A stretch of 64,000 bases of DNA from Setophaga petechia (GCA_024362935.1 JANCRA010000014.1:4049001-4113000), one strand, 5' to 3'. Counted from the stretch's first letter, positions 13,366-26,828 are shown. Notes: a model not told the origin generated them from the letters alone. Numbers and translations: made by a program.

Positions 13366-13887
13366 AACCACGGGCACACCCAGGCACACCCACACACATC
13401 CAGACACACTTGAGCACACTCGCGCACACCCAGGCACGCTCAGACACGCTCGGGCACACTCAGGGACTCTCGTGCACACCCAGGCACGCTCGTGCACACT
13501 TGGGCACAGCTGCACACACCCAGGCACACTTCAGCACAGTGGTGTGCACTCATGCACACTCACAAACAGGCACACTCGGGCACACCTGGGCACACTCAGG
13601 CACACTCGTGTACACCCAGGCACACTTGTGAGCACCCGCGCACACCCAGGCGCACTCGCTCATACCCAGGCACACTCACGCACACTCGGGCACACCTGGG
13701 CACACTCAGGCACACCTGGGCACACCCAGGCACACTCACACACACCCAGGCACACTTGCGCATACTCAGGCCTACTCGGGCCTACTCAGGCCTACTCGGG
13801 TACACTCAGGCACACCTATGCACACTTGCGCACACTCACTCAGTCACACTCACACTCACTCTCACACTCACTCACGCACTCTGCCTA
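13366..13887 (+). repeat. CACAC-rich minisatellite (GCACACTCGG/GCACACCCAG type)
   Basis: Degenerate units of about 10-12 bp follow the pattern GGCACACYCRGGCACACYTG, grading into CTCACTCACACTCAC at the right edge. It produces spurious His/Thr/Arg-rich frames in all three plus frames. Confidence 0.93.
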
Positions 13888-13907
13888 CAGCTGTGCTCTG
13901 TCCTGTA

Positions 13908-13958
13908 TTTTCCCATGTAAACATCTCCCAGGTAAACATCTCCCAGGTAAACATTTCC
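13908..13958 (+). repeat. 17-bp tandem triplicate
   Basis: TAAACATCTCCCAGG occurs three times, the last diverging to TAAACATTTCCCATTCC. It follows directly after the CACAC array. Confidence 0.85.
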
Positions 13959-14828
13959 CATTCCTTTGCTATTTCCTGGTGCAGGTGACAATAACGGGGC
14001 GGGTGAACCCCTGGCTGGGGTGGGGGGCAGCTCCACATGGAGCCCCTGTGAGAACCTCTCACTCTGCACATCCACAGCTGCTGAGCTGGAAATACATTTG
14101 CCTGTGATTAAAGGGGATGTAATAAAGGGTATTGCTGATTTCCTCCTCCTATTAGCTCATTTGAAATCTCTCATATCCTTTGTATTTGTAATACAGGTCT
14201 TTGAGAAGCATATTCACATAAATTATATTTTTAAAAGTATTACTTCCCCTCCACTGCTACGTGGAATATTGATGTGATCATTCCATTGCCATTTCCTTTC
14301 CAGCAGGCAGCTGAGATTAAGCCAACACAATTGGATGTGACATTCTGGCTGTGTGAAATGAGATTCCCACCTCTCCCTTCCACCAGCCCTGTGGAAAACT
14401 GGCTCATTTCAAAGGTGTTGAGCAGCCCCACCTCTCAGCAAAATCAGTGCCTTTAAATCCCTGACTCTGATTATTTACGTGATTAAAAATGGACAAAATC
14501 ATCCCATTTCACCCATATGGAGTGGAAATTTTACCTCCAGTCTCTAATGCTCTGCTTTCTATTGTCCCATGGTGTCACCCACATCAGGTAAATATTCATT
14601 ATATCCATCAACTTTCACTTGGATTGGGTAAATTTCATCTTTGCTGGAAAAACAACCACTACAGAGGGCTTTTCTTGGGCCAGAGATTTGCAGAACCACT
14701 GGAGAACTTTGCTTTTGGCTTCCTGGCAGGCTTGGACACCTCCAGGGGTGATCAAGCTACCAGCCCATGCTTACAACAATAAACAACAAAGGACTATTCA
14801 ATGCAAATAAATAAATTCAGTACATTTA

Positions 14829-14844
14829 ACACACACACACACAC
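14829..14844 (+). repeat. (CA)n microsatellite
   Basis: This is a short uninterrupted CA run followed by an A-tract and a T-tract. Confidence 0.85.
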
Positions 14845-15289
14845 CAAAAAAATCACCTTTTTTTTCCAATAAAAGCATCAGGGATTTTCCACCAGGCTAA
14901 TCTTCTTTTAAATCTTAAACTGTGAAAGGCAAAGGAAACCTTTGCAGGGTGCCTTGGAAGCAGAAGCTCTTTGAGGAGAAGGAAATAACCCTGAACATGC
15001 AGCAATATTCTCCCAGCACTGGATGGGGCCATGGCACAGATGCCAGAAGGTTTCTGTCTCCACTGAATCTCTCAAGGTGCACCACAGGCGTTTAGAAGCT
15101 TGAAATATTATTTATCTGCTGGTTTTCTTTATGTGAGTCAAGAAAATCCTGATTTCAGGCACTGGTTTTACCAGATTTTTACTTTTCAGTGATTTCACCA
15201 TCAATTTTTTTGTTGGTTTGATGGTCAGAAAAGGAGGTGCAGAAGAAAGTCCTTAATGCAAGCCTCCAAACTATTTACATTAAAATTTA

Positions 15290-15490
15290 TCCATAAATTA
15301 AATTAAGCAATAATTTATAAAAGTATAATTAAAATAAATAATAATTCATGCATATATACAATTATTATATTATTTAATAATCAATATATTACTAATAAAG
15401 AATATTAAAAGTATTATGTTTTATTATATAATTTAATATTTTATGCCTGTATATAATTTATACCTAAATAATTATTTATGCCTAAAATTT
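15290..15490. repeat. AT-rich low-complexity tract
   Basis: About 200 bp are made almost only of A and T (TTTATCCATAAATTAAATTA and similar), without a clear period. No gene is seen. Confidence 0.7.
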
Positions 15491-16094
15491 CTTCAAAATT
15501 CATACTTCAGAAAACCTTGCACCTTGGTTGAGTTCAAAGGCTGGAACTGAACCCAAAGGATTTTTCAGTGTCCATTTCGAGCGAGCAGATGTGAGCAGGA
15601 GTTGTGAGTCTATGAACAAATGTGGAAACAGGATTTTTGAGCTGACTGCCTGGAGCAATTTCTGAAGCAATTTTCCACAGTAGAGAAGAATTTCAGATGA
15701 CTCATAAACTCTAAAACAATGTGGCTAAAACCACATTTCAAACCCTTTCTTGTTTCTATTCTTCTGCCAGGCTATATCTGTTGATTTGCATTTTTTTTCT
15801 GAAGAGCTCAATTTATATTTTTAAAAAAAAACTCCCAGACTCTGCTGCTATCTCGAGAGACGGAGGGAAGTTTGTGCTAACTTTAAATAGCACCTTATTA
15901 TGTGAACATCTGGATGTTCAAAACTGAACTGCTCCTCACAAAAGTCATCAGGGCCCTTCAGAAATATCAGGGATGTTTTTCACCTGTTTCCTTTTCCACT
16001 ACAGCCACACCTCACAGCTCTCACAGGCTGCTCTCTGCTCGTCCATTTTTACTGCAGGGACTCTCTTTAGTGAGAGATTTAAAATCAGGAAAGG

Positions 16095-16190
16095 TCTGGG
16101 TGGGAAGGGATCATTTCATTCCATGCCATGCCAGGGCAGGGACAACTTCCACTGCTCCAAACCCTGCCCAATCTGCCCTTGAAAACTCCT
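16095..16190 (-). mobile_element. Old CR1 LINE 3' fragment
   Basis: GGTGGGAAGGGATCATTTCA, CCATGCCAGGGCAGGGACAA, CTTCCACTGCTCCAAACCCT and ATCTGCCCTTGAAAAC match the reverse CR1 3' end pattern in order. The fragment is short and diverged. Confidence 0.6.
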
Positions 16191-19100
16191 AAATATAAGA
16201 AATAAAAGATTTTGAACCCCAAAGTGTATTTTTTTCTGACTGGGACACTGTTGATAAATGGCTTTTTTGGAGGGTTTCTGTGTTGGTTTTTTTCTTTTTT
16301 GTTCAAGTGCATACATTGAAGATGTTGGCTTTTTTTCTGTTCTTCTCCAAAATATACCCATCAACATTCTTTGAGACAGGAATTCCATAGTTTAACCTTT
16401 GCTAGAAAAGATTCCTGGATATTTTCCTTCACCCAGTTCCATTCAGTTATCCATAAATGCAATTCTCACAAGTGAATTAGCCAAAATTCCAGCTTCACAG
16501 ATTATATATTTGTGCCTCATTTTCTTTTAAAATTTTCCCTATACTTGTTCTTCTTCTCTGACTCTTTTTCCCAGTTTTGCTCCTATATATTCCAGAGAAA
16601 TAGAATTCCAGAGAAATTCTAGTGAAAAGTTGAGGCATGTTTGACTATTTCAGTAACACATTTGTAGCTCCTCAGGTTAAAGAAAGAAGAAAAATAAAGA
16701 AACACTTTCTCATATTGAAAACTTTTTGAAAACCCACCATTTACTTAAATAAATGTTGTTTCTTTATAAAGAAGAAATTTGTCAAGAAGGTGAGTACCAC
16801 TGAAAAGGTATTATTTATCAGACAAGGACTTCAGAACAAAAAGAAAAGCAGAACCAGGTGAGAAACCAGCTTTAAAACAAATAGTTCCAAACCAATATTT
16901 TTTTTTTTCTGTCACCCATCCAGTTATTACCTCAAGACACAAATTCCTGCCATTCTGGCTACCCAGTGTTCTGTTGTCAAACACACCAGGATAGGCAGAG
17001 GAGTGAATCAGTGCAGCAGCAGCAGCACAGCAGCCTCTGCTCCTCCCAGGACACAATTCCCACACAAAGGCTGCTCCCAGAGATGGATTACCCTGCAATA
17101 GGTGCAGGTGTGCAGGGGCCATTTGAGGCTTGCCCTGCTGCAGGAAAGGGCTGAACAAAGAGATAAATCATAGTGGTGCTTTCCTTGGGCAGCCTCCACC
17201 AGAATCAGGATCTTGGGAAAGCAGCAATGGATGGGTCTGCATTAGCCTGGTGCCCTGAGAAGAGTGCTCAACAGTAAAACAGGCAGCAGCTGGATGTGCT
17301 CTCCTCAATGCACATTTTATTTAAGACCCAGGGGATGCTGACAGCAGCAGGAGGAGCATCCATGGTTGTGTAATAAGGAGACAAAACCAAAGCCTTGGGT
17401 TCTGGTACTGGTGGAGTCTCTTTGCAGGTAAAGCCTTAAGGATATTGTTATTCCTTTCTGCCCTGGCAGAGATTGGTATTAAATAACCAAATCAGAACAA
17501 CAGAAATAAATTCTTGAGCTTTTCTGATGTACACTCAAAGCCAAAACACAGAAATTTCTAGAATTATTTCCAATGGAATTCAAGCGACTGAGATTTTGAA
17601 TTCACATAATTGTACTTCTCCAGATGTTTGCACAATAGCTAAAATCCACACAGCAGTATTGCAGAGAGGAAATGACCATGCAAAACCAAATTTGTCCCAG
17701 GCTCTTTTTAGTTCCAACCCTTCCTGTGCTGCGTTTTTCTTTTGCAGTAGGTGATGAATGCACCCCTCGTGTCTGCAATAGGGAAAATCCTCACCCCATT
17801 CCTACCATGGAAGGTTTTTGAGCACAGTCTGGCCTGGCAGAGCTCAGTGACATTTGTGATGGTCTGTGGGACCCAAGAGACAAACACCCCTTTTCTCATC
17901 GAGTGGACAGCTGCACATCCTGCTCACAAACCTAAATTAAGTGCTCTGAACCCCTTCACCAGCTCTTGAGCATTTCTTATTTGCCACTCATTTTCTTCTC
18001 TACTCATCACTTTCTCCCAGAATTCCAACAAGAGATTCATCTCTTAGCCTTAACCCTCCATTTGCAGCAGATTCCTTTTTGCCTACAGGTTTTAAATCAG
18101 CTGTTGCATCTCTGAGTGGTTACTGGCAGGCCCATGTACAAACAGGAAATATATTTATATGCAAAATGCTCTAACATTTTCCCAGTGTTCTCCAATATTT
18201 ATAACTGAGTGGAAGATATGCTTTAAATGATATCAAATATTCCAGAATGTTTTCTGCAGTGCATTGTAAGGTTTATTTTAAAGATACTGTCTAGTATTTT
18301 CTGAGATGGGCTGCACAGAGAATAGGAAACTGTTCAGGAAGTTACCATTCTCACTGCTGTTTATGAAAGTAAGAATGTTCTGTTTGATCCACTACACTTA
18401 TCAGTAATAGTCTGAATTACACTACATCATTTATCTTCCCTGGATAGGATTGAAAAAGACAAGTTTTACTCAAACCAAAGTGCACAGCATCTTCTGCTTA
18501 TCCATTTCCTCAAAATGTCATCTAAATTCTTAATTTACATTCCAAAATCTCTGTCAGTTTTCGGTCCTCCATCTTCATAAACCAAAAATTACATACTGCT
18601 TTCTATCATTTCTGGGATGAAAAAAGAAAACCTTATCTTGCTTTATCTATCAGAAATGAACATCCTCAGTTTAATTTAAACCCATCTCTTCAAGTAGGAG
18701 TAACTCACCAAGTCACTGAGATAAAATCAGACTCCTTTTTGCCTCCCAAAAATAACATTGACATGTCAGATCATGCAATCAAATCCTGTTTGCCTCATGT
18801 GGAGGCTGATAACTAAATATGATAAATAAACTTCAGGGGATCAGTAACAAGGTGATCCACCAGTGCTCCTGTGCAGCACCTGACAGGGCAGGAGCTTCTG
18901 CTAAAACTTTTGGAGCTCAGGTATTCAGTGCTCTGCTCCTCCCACCCAAAAGGAGACAAGAGCTGCTTTAAAAATGAAAAGTAATTGTCATTACAAAATA
19001 TAAATAATGATTTTTTAAAATACTGCCTCCTTCCTCAAACCAAGCTGTGAGACCCCACTGGCAGCTGCTTTAGTAAAAGCTTGTTTTAACTCCATCTGCA

Positions 19101-19260
19101 CCTTTCCATGTGATGGGATGGACTCTTTATGCTGACATTTGACATTCCCAGCAAAACCCATATGAAATTCCATGTCCCATTTTCCAATTAAAGCAGGCGA
19201 GTCATAAAATAACTTTTTAAGGACTTTCAAGACCAAAAAATCCCCAAAAAGCAAAGAACC

Positions 19261-19303
19261 AATCACATATACATAGATTTACATATATATAAATCTATAT
19301 GTT
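19261..19303. repeat. Short AT-rich imperfect palindrome
   Basis: ATAGATTTACATATATATAA followed by ATCTATATG pairs with itself around the central ATATATAT. It is low-complexity DNA with no assigned role. Confidence 0.5.
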
Positions 19304-20910
19304 CACAATACTTCAAGGACAATAAACTTCAAATCCTCCCTACATCCAGTGCACCAAAAGAACTGAAGTTTTGAAGAATTCCCCTTACCTAAAGACAATT
19401 CAGAAAAACTCAGCCCTTAACAAATTAGGCAAGATGGCAAATCCCCTGAAGGCTTGAGGATATTGCTAATGGAATTTTCTCCCATGTAAAAAACAATTTC
19501 CTTCCCATGTTGACTGGGGAAGAAAGGTTAGAAAACACTGGAAAACCCCTGTGGTTTGGGGTTTTTATTGGGTTTTTTGGGGTAGGGGGTGCACTGGAAA
19601 TTTTGCTGCAGCATTGTTTAATGCAAACTTTATATCAGGCTAATAAATAAGCTGCCAGGCATTATATATGCTTGAGGAAAGGAAAAACTCAAATTGATCA
19701 AACTCTGTGCAGAAGTGACAGGAAGCTGGGAAGGGGTTACCCTGAGCAGATGGGGAAGGGAAGGACTGACAAGAAAAGAATTCACATTCTCTGCTCAGCC
19801 CCATGGCTCCCTCCCAGCTCAGGCACAGCCAGAGCCAAACTCACAACAGCTCCTAAAACTTTCTGATCAAACTTAGACTTTTTATGTCTCACAGAAAAAA
19901 TAAAATAAATCAGACACCAAAAAACCCAATCTATTTTAAAGTGCTGGACTTTGCTAAGTGAACCCCACTGTTTCCTCCTTGGCAGCTCTCAGGAGCATCT
20001 CCTCTCTGCTCGCCCTGCTAAAAGCAAAGCTTTTACCCATTGCTGGCCCAGAGTGCTACCCTCCAGCCTCAGCCTGCACAACCTGGTGATTATTTCTCTC
20101 TTAAGGCAGGAACATGATGCCTTAATGTTATAATTAGGCCATGGTGAGAAGTCAAGAGTCCAGCAAAAAGCTCTGCTGTCTCCAATTCCCCCCAGCAGCT
20201 GCCTCGGACCTGCTGCAACTTCCGAGGTGAAAATCAATGGCAACAACTTTCTGGTTGCCTCAGGAAAGCCTGAATCACACCATTAGTACCACCAGCACAG
20301 ATTTTCCTGCCTGCCCCTCGTTTTCTCAAGCAGTTAATCCCATTAGTGGAAATCTCAGAGCTTCCAGATGTTACAAGTGCATTTTTGACAAATTCTCCCT
20401 CGTTTCAGCACTTTCCATCTCTCTCGTGGCTCACTGGAAAGGCAGAAATCCCCTGGGAAAACTCTGATCTCCCTTCAGTTTGTCTCTTCCATGAGTTATG
20501 CGTTTTATCAAGGCTACATTAAGGTGCACAGAGACAATTCAGACATTTCCAAGACAAGAGAAATTAGAGTAAGGGAAGATAATGCAGCCAACACGATTTC
20601 TGTCACTTCTGCCTGAGACAGCCCAGCATGACAACACGACCCAGAGCCTCATTTTTCCCTCAAGTCACCCTTTCTGCCAAAGATTCTAGTGCAGGCAGCA
20701 AGTGCCAGTGCTGAGGTAAATGTCAGAGCAGCAACTGCTTCACTCCTGGAATTTTTCTAATTAAACCACATATTCTTTTTTTATTATTCTGGAGACCCTT
20801 TTCCTGTCTAACGTGCAATTTCCCCTGAATTTCTGCCTGGATAGGCATTGCAAGCTGCATTCCTGAGCTGTGTGGGGCTCCACTGTCTGCTGTGGGCTGA
20901 ATCAGGTGTC

Positions 20911-20970
20911 AAAAGGGATTTTGGCAAAACAGAAATTATTAAAAGGGATTTTGGCAAACCAGAAATTATT
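20911..20970 (+). repeat. 30-bp perfect-period tandem duplication
   Basis: AAAAGGGATTTTGGCAAAAC plus AGAAATTATT is repeated immediately with a single A-to-C change. Confidence 0.9.
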
Positions 20971-22552
20971 CAGCAGTGAAAGATTAGGCCAAACCCCTGA
21001 ATTTGAACTCTCCTTGTTTCAGCATAAAAAGCCACCACCTGTGGTGACCATGGAATGGCTACTGTTGTCCTCTGTGATATTTAGATTAAGATATTAATAG
21101 GAGTTCCCATTAGAAGAGGTCTGAAAACTGAAAAATTGAAGTATATTGCAAGAAAATTTAATTAGGATTTTTAGTTCATCAGAGGGCTGTGGAATGAGTG
21201 TGAATGAACTTACAGGGCTACAGAGACTTGTAGCTCCCAGAGGAATCTGACTCTACAACTTTCCTTCTACATTTTATAATGAAAATTCAGCTGAAAAAAA
21301 AAAGTGTGATAAACCTAAATTGAACTGAAGCAGCATAACTAATTTTTACAGTCTAGTTACTGCTACTATCAAATATTCATTTCTCTCAACAAGCAGGTAA
21401 CTATGGCAACAAACACACCATATCTGTATGAAAAGGTGCCAAGAAACAAAAAAAAAGTGAGAATCTTTACATTTATCTCAGGTTTTTTAACCTTCTTTAG
21501 AATTACCACCACAGCTATCAACTATTTAAAATATCTGCAAAGATTAATTTAGTAAAATATTATGAAGACACTGAACAACACAATGGGAAGGATCCCATTC
21601 CTCTCTGAAAACTGCAATCAAAAGTGATTTCCAATTAAAATACTTTCTGACAAGAAGAAGAAAATTAATTTAAATTTTAGCTCTAGGACGAAAGGAGAAC
21701 GAGCAACGTCATGTTTCATTTTCTTCAGCCTGTCACTTCAATTCTCTTTTGAGGGGGACTTATTTTCAGATGATATAATTACAATCCTGAAATGGCAGTT
21801 TTAAATACACAAGACAGATGTTTATTAAGTTGAAATCCATTTGGAATAAAATTTACTATTTCTCTTTGCTGTGGAAGCAAAGGCCAGATTCTGGACCTTT
21901 TATTCTGTTGCAGTTCCTTAAAGCTGGAATATTTCCATTAGTTTTGGAATGGGAATGGAATTATTTCCCATTTGTTAATTATTGCCAATTCCCATTAACT
22001 ATTTTCCATTATTTTCTATCCCATTTCTATGATTTTTGGAATTGGAATGGAATTATTTCCCATTTCAAGGACTGGAAGTCTCCCTGCCATGGCACTACCC
22101 CTGCACACCTGCAGTGTGAGTGTTCCTTGGCCTAAATCTACTTTTAATGTTTATGCAGGGCAACATCCCAATATAAATACTACAAAGAAAAATTAATTAG
22201 CAAAAATATTCAATTCTTATGTTGAAACCATCTCATCCAGGGAAGGTTGTGCTCCAGGATCCTTAAAAAAAAATTAAATGAGCAGTGCCATGCAAAACAT
22301 TCTGAATATATCAGATGTTGTTTGCCAAAGAAGAAAAGTCACCATTCATAAAAGCTGCTCCCTGTACAATCAGCCTGCAAGGGAAAATTCATATTTCAGT
22401 ATTTTAGATGCAGGCACCTGTTTGGGGATGGTGGGATAATATGGCACAAACTTAAAATGTTTACAAATTACTTTTCTGAGTGAGCAATATCTTCTCTTAA
22501 AAGTGATTTATCTCTGGTCTCCAAGGAGTCAGGTCTTACTTGTTTTGCAGGG

Positions 22553-22597
22553 AGAATGATGCTTTATGGATTTCCTCTCAAGGAAATAAAGTTGGCT
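22553..22597 (+). repeat. Copy of a dispersed 45-bp motif with a small hairpin
   Basis: CTTTATGGATTTCCTCTCAA plus GGAAATAAAG-TTGGCT is also found at 25886-25930. The core ATTTCCT-CTCA-AGGAAAT is a perfect 7-bp stem with a 4-base loop. It is probably a remnant of an old interspersed repeat. Confidence 0.5.
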
Positions 22598-22687
22598 TTA
22601 AGGGGAAAAAAAAGAAAAAAAAAAAAGGGAAAAAGAAAATAAAAGCCGTAGCACAAGAAAGATCAAGTTAAAGATGTCACAAGCAAA

Positions 22688-23268
22688 TGATGCCTCAGGT
22701 TTGAGCTTTTATATTTTTCAGATTCTGAGCTGTGTGGGTCTGAGCTTCACATCAGGGGATGCTGAGCTCTGTGCACAGAGCAGGGACACAAAACAATTCC
22801 TGCTCCAGCTGGGCACCAAGGACAAATGATCCAAATCTCAGCCCAGGAGCACAAACCCCGTGGGCTGGAGAGAGAAAAACAAGCAGGGTGGGACTGCCTG
22901 GGCTAAAGCTGGGATGGGACAATGAACTGCAAGATGCAAATGGAGCAGAACTGATCCCAGGGACAGACCCCGGCAGCGCTCGTGCATTTTGGGGCCATTT
23001 GGGTTCATCTTGGGTTCATTTTGGGACCATTTTGGTTCATCTTGGGCTCATTTTGGGGCCATTTTGGTTCATCTTGGGTTCATTTTGGGGCCATTTTGGT
23101 TCCTCTTGGGTTCATTTTGGGACCATTTTGGTTCACCTTGGGTTCAGCCCTGGCTGGGCTCTTGTGCTGCCCAAGGTGGATCCATTGAGGAGATCCTTTT
23201 AATAAATCCCTGCTTTATTCTGTAGTTCTGCCCAGCCTCTGTTCTAGCTCAGCCTTCCCAAGGCATCA
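22688..23268 (+). mobile_element. Solo LTR, ERV1-like, 581 bp, with internal 32-bp minisatellite
   Basis: The termini are TGATGCCT and AGGCATCA, a perfect 8-bp terminal inversion of LTR type (TG...CA). They are flanked by the 4-bp duplication CAAA (22684-22687 and 23269-23272). A 4-bp duplication is characteristic of class I (ERV1, gammaretrovirus-like) elements. The 5' half holds CTGAGCTCTGTGCACAGAGC. The middle (about 22984-23145) is about five units of a 32-bp repeat based on TTTTGGGGCCATTTTGGTTC. The 3' part has AATAAA followed by a CTGCTTTATTCTGTAG tract, as expected at an R/U5 boundary. It is homologous to 42669-43435. Confidence 0.87.
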
Positions 23269-23929
23269 CAAACTGCAAAAAGTCATCAAAAAATGGAGTT
23301 GGGGCACAAGGAGCAGCACTGGGATCACTGACAGGGGGTGCAGGGATCCCCCAGCAAGGGGAAATCCATCACCTGGGGAGCTCCCAGCTGCACCAAACAG
23401 CACAGAATGGGCAGAAAGAGCCAGGCTGGGCTAAAAGGAACTTTTTGTCTACACTAACCCAGCACATCATTGAATGCCTCCATTGATGCCTCAGGTTTGG
23501 AGCTTCTGAAGGGTTTCAATGTACACAATATGGGCTTGATGGACAACATTTACCTGTGCAAACAGACTCAGAGGCAGCCACTGTCTCACTAGGGTGTTCC
23601 AACTGAATTTTAATTAAGACTTCAATTTTTGAGATTTCTTTAATATACAAAAATTTAAAACAATCAGGCAAAAAGTTCCCTGAATGTTTTACAAGTGGAA
23701 CTCCAATGGATCCTCCAGTCCAGAAGAAAAGCAGAGGAGAACTTGATTAACGTGACTCATTATGTTTATTCACATTCTGCCTTCTCAAATTACCTTTTAA
23801 TTAATACACTGAGTATAGAAACAGAAAACTAAAAATTAATGTTCTACATGTAGACTAAGAGTGATTTATTTTAATCTTGAATAGAGTTTTGTAAAACTCT
23901 GCAATATAGACTGAAAACTAAAAGTTGAA

Positions 23930-23942
23930 CACACACACACAC
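23930..23942 (+). repeat. Short (AC)n run
   Basis: GAACACACACACACACTC sits within AT-rich intron. Confidence 0.7.
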
Positions 23943-25564
23943 TCATACTTAATTAATGTTATTGTAATTAAATACTCCAGCACCAACGAGAGCTAAATTT
24001 GGGTAGAAATTGGACAGAAAGAAATTTCCCAATTGATGGTATTAAGATACAATCTCCTACAAACCAGCATATTTTAAATGATTTTTGCTCTAAAAATAGA
24101 AAGTCATAAGAAAACAGGAAAGATAAAAGAAAGTGAAAATAAAATTACAAAGATGTGTCTGTTGTCTGATGACATTGGGGAATCAAAAATAAAACCCCAT
24201 TGGGGTTAGAAGAATTATCCCAAAATAACACACTGGGAAATTGGAATTATTCTAGCAGAACTAAAAATAACCACCTACATATTTGAAAATACCCTTTTCA
24301 AGTCAAAAGGAAATAAAAAAATCAGATCTAGCACCTCTGGGATAACTCTTGTTGAGTCCCAAGTACTCCAAGCTGCAACTCCACCAAACTAAGCAATTAC
24401 TCCTAGAGTAACTTGGAAGTAATTCCATTTATTTTCAGTGCTAACTCTACTTTATTCGTGCTGGTTGTAAACTGACCACTTCCAGATTTCTCCTTTCTGC
24501 TCTAAATTCTAAAAGTATTGACACTTGTGTTAAAAATCCAGACTTTGAAGATAAAATATGCAAAAATTTTGTTTCCAAGCAATAACTGTGCTCTACACTG
24601 CTTCTATAGCAGGAAGCTCATCTTGTCCAGCCAGCAAAAACTGTTTGGAAATGGGAAACTTCCAAAAAAAAAAAAAATGGGATAAATCCATAGTGATGCA
24701 TTTCTACCTTTTGGAGTCATGTTCCTTGAAACACTGCCAGTAAGAATCTGTCAGATTTTTCTCATTTTTTGGCACCTTAGTCTACATGGATAACATTAAT
24801 TTTGGATTTTCTGTTTATGTACTCACCCACCTCTCCCAGAACTGAAACCACTGCCCCAAATATTTACTAAATGTGTGCTGTGTCCTCAACCTGGAATTTC
24901 TAAGTTTCACCATCTTCAGTCATAGATGAACATTGAAGATCATTGTGCTCTTAGTTCTAGCAGAATATGTACCACCATTTAGCAATTAACTAATTAGCAA
25001 TTAACCATTTAGCAATTAACCAGCTCCTCTGCAAAACCTGCAACTGGAGGCTTTTGTTATTTTAAGTCCACCACTTCTTTCCCTTCTTAGACAGACATTT
25101 TTCACAGTGGGATTTTCACCTCTCAACATCCATAAAGCTAATATTCCTCTCTTTTTCTTCTTTTTAATAAAGAAAATCTCACCAAAAAAAAAAAAAAAAG
25201 ACATTTCCATTATCAGCCTCTATTCAAAATATGTGGGCAGCTGATATCATGTTTTGTGTCACTCTTTGTAAGTGCCTTGAGGATGATATTTTTTAAATCT
25301 CTCTGCAATACATCAGTGTCAGAGAAACTCAGGATGTTTGGATGAGTGACATTTCTAGAGGATCAGCAAACTATCTGCCACACGAGGCAGTGATACCCAA
25401 ACTCCTAACCCAAAACATCAGAGGGAGAATATAAATATTGCTTAGTGCAGCTACAGAGAGCTGCGGGTTTGAAAAATCAGACTCACAGCATCTTGTGGGA
25501 AATGTGGAGATTTTCCAGGAAGAAAACTATGAGAGTTAAAATGATGGTTGGAGCCACCAATAGC

Positions 25565-26290
25565 TCAGAATCTCCTTGGGGGATGAAGGGCCAGTAGCCC
25601 AATTAAGAAATAAATCCAAGATTCTAATGAAGAACAGGAATGCTCCTTCTTCCCTCTGTCAGAGGGAGACACAGACAAAGCAACAAAAAGATTCCTTTGT
25701 GAGATATCTTGGGGTTCTTGGAGAGGAAGGGAATGTCCTTGCAGAAGCTCTGCCTTTGAAGGGTAATTTATCCCACCTGAAAGCTGCAGGTGAAAAGTTT
25801 GCCAAGGACATGCAGCAAATCTCCAGACTGTGTTGGGTGACACCAGAGAGGAGCAGGTTGGTGGGTGCTGGCCAGCAGAGCTGCAGGAATGCTCCTTTAT
25901 GGATTTCCTCTCAAGGAAATAAAGCTGGCTGTGATGACCAGAGGCTTTTCCTGCAAAGTTCTTTCCAACAAACCAAAGTTCAGGATGGCCACAGACACAG
26001 AGGGGCCAAGGGGGGGCTTTGAGGGCACCTCCAGAGGGTTTGGCTGTTCCAGGGGAAAAGGTAAAAACCCAGAGTACAGGCAGCAGCTTCTGCAGGGAGC
26101 TGTGCATCCCCAAAGACAGCAAAAGTGTTTGCTCCTCTTTGCTCCAGAAGTGGATTCTCACACTTTGTGCTCTGTACTGGAAGAAATATCCAGTGATGTG
26201 TCTGCCTCAGGAGGAGACAGGAACGTTGTGCTGGAATGGGTCCCTGATGGGATCTGCTCACCCCTCATGGATTTTTACAGAAGAGGAACT
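25565..26290. other. GC-richer 700-bp block with overlapping open frames, unrecognised
   Basis: Open frames of 150-200 codons overlap on both strands (about 25565-26161 minus; 25576-26022 and 25865-26365 plus). None shows a domain, a signal or a family I recognise. The block holds the 45-bp motif shared with 22553, suggesting an old interspersed repeat or a decayed retrosequence. I do not call a gene. Confidence 0.35.
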
Positions 26291-26828
26291 CTGGTCCAAT
26301 TATTGTCAGATAATTTTCTTTCTTTATTCTTTTTTTTTAAATCAGACTACCAAGCTATGTGCTAAATGAAATTTAAATTTATCTAACAGTGTCATGAAAG
26401 ATTTGTTGGAATTCTGCCCCTGCAGCTTCAAAGAGATCAGGTTTGTGTTTTTAATGAACATACATATCCCCTCATGTTCTCTCAATAGGAGCTTTTCCTG
26501 TTTGTAACCTGAATCACACTGCTCATATTTTGACACATAACTTTGACTTTTATTTCTCCTTTGCACAGCTTCTTTCAAGATTCAAGAACAGGTTAATGAG
26601 CTATCTCATCAAGAACATAATAGGAATCAAACTAAGATTTACTGGTAAACTAAGATATTTTTTTTCTCACTGCAGGCATTTAAGACCAAACACTGAAAAA
26701 TTCATCATAAAATTAACTTTAAATATGATTTTACATCTCACTAAGAAGCACTTTCAATCTCTGTCCATTTTTCCATAAGGCACACTATAATTGGCAGGTT
26801 TTTCTCCTCCCCATTTTTAATATTTCAG

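Noticed and set aside
13472..14107. His/Thr-rich ORF of 211 codons
   Set aside because: It is generated by the CACAC minisatellite. The C-terminal part is unique intron sequence with no homology I recognise.
25565..26161. 198-codon ORF on the minus strand
   Set aside because: Two long ORFs overlap it on the other strand, there is no domain or signal, and it contains a motif shared with another intronic site. It is more likely a decayed interspersed repeat.
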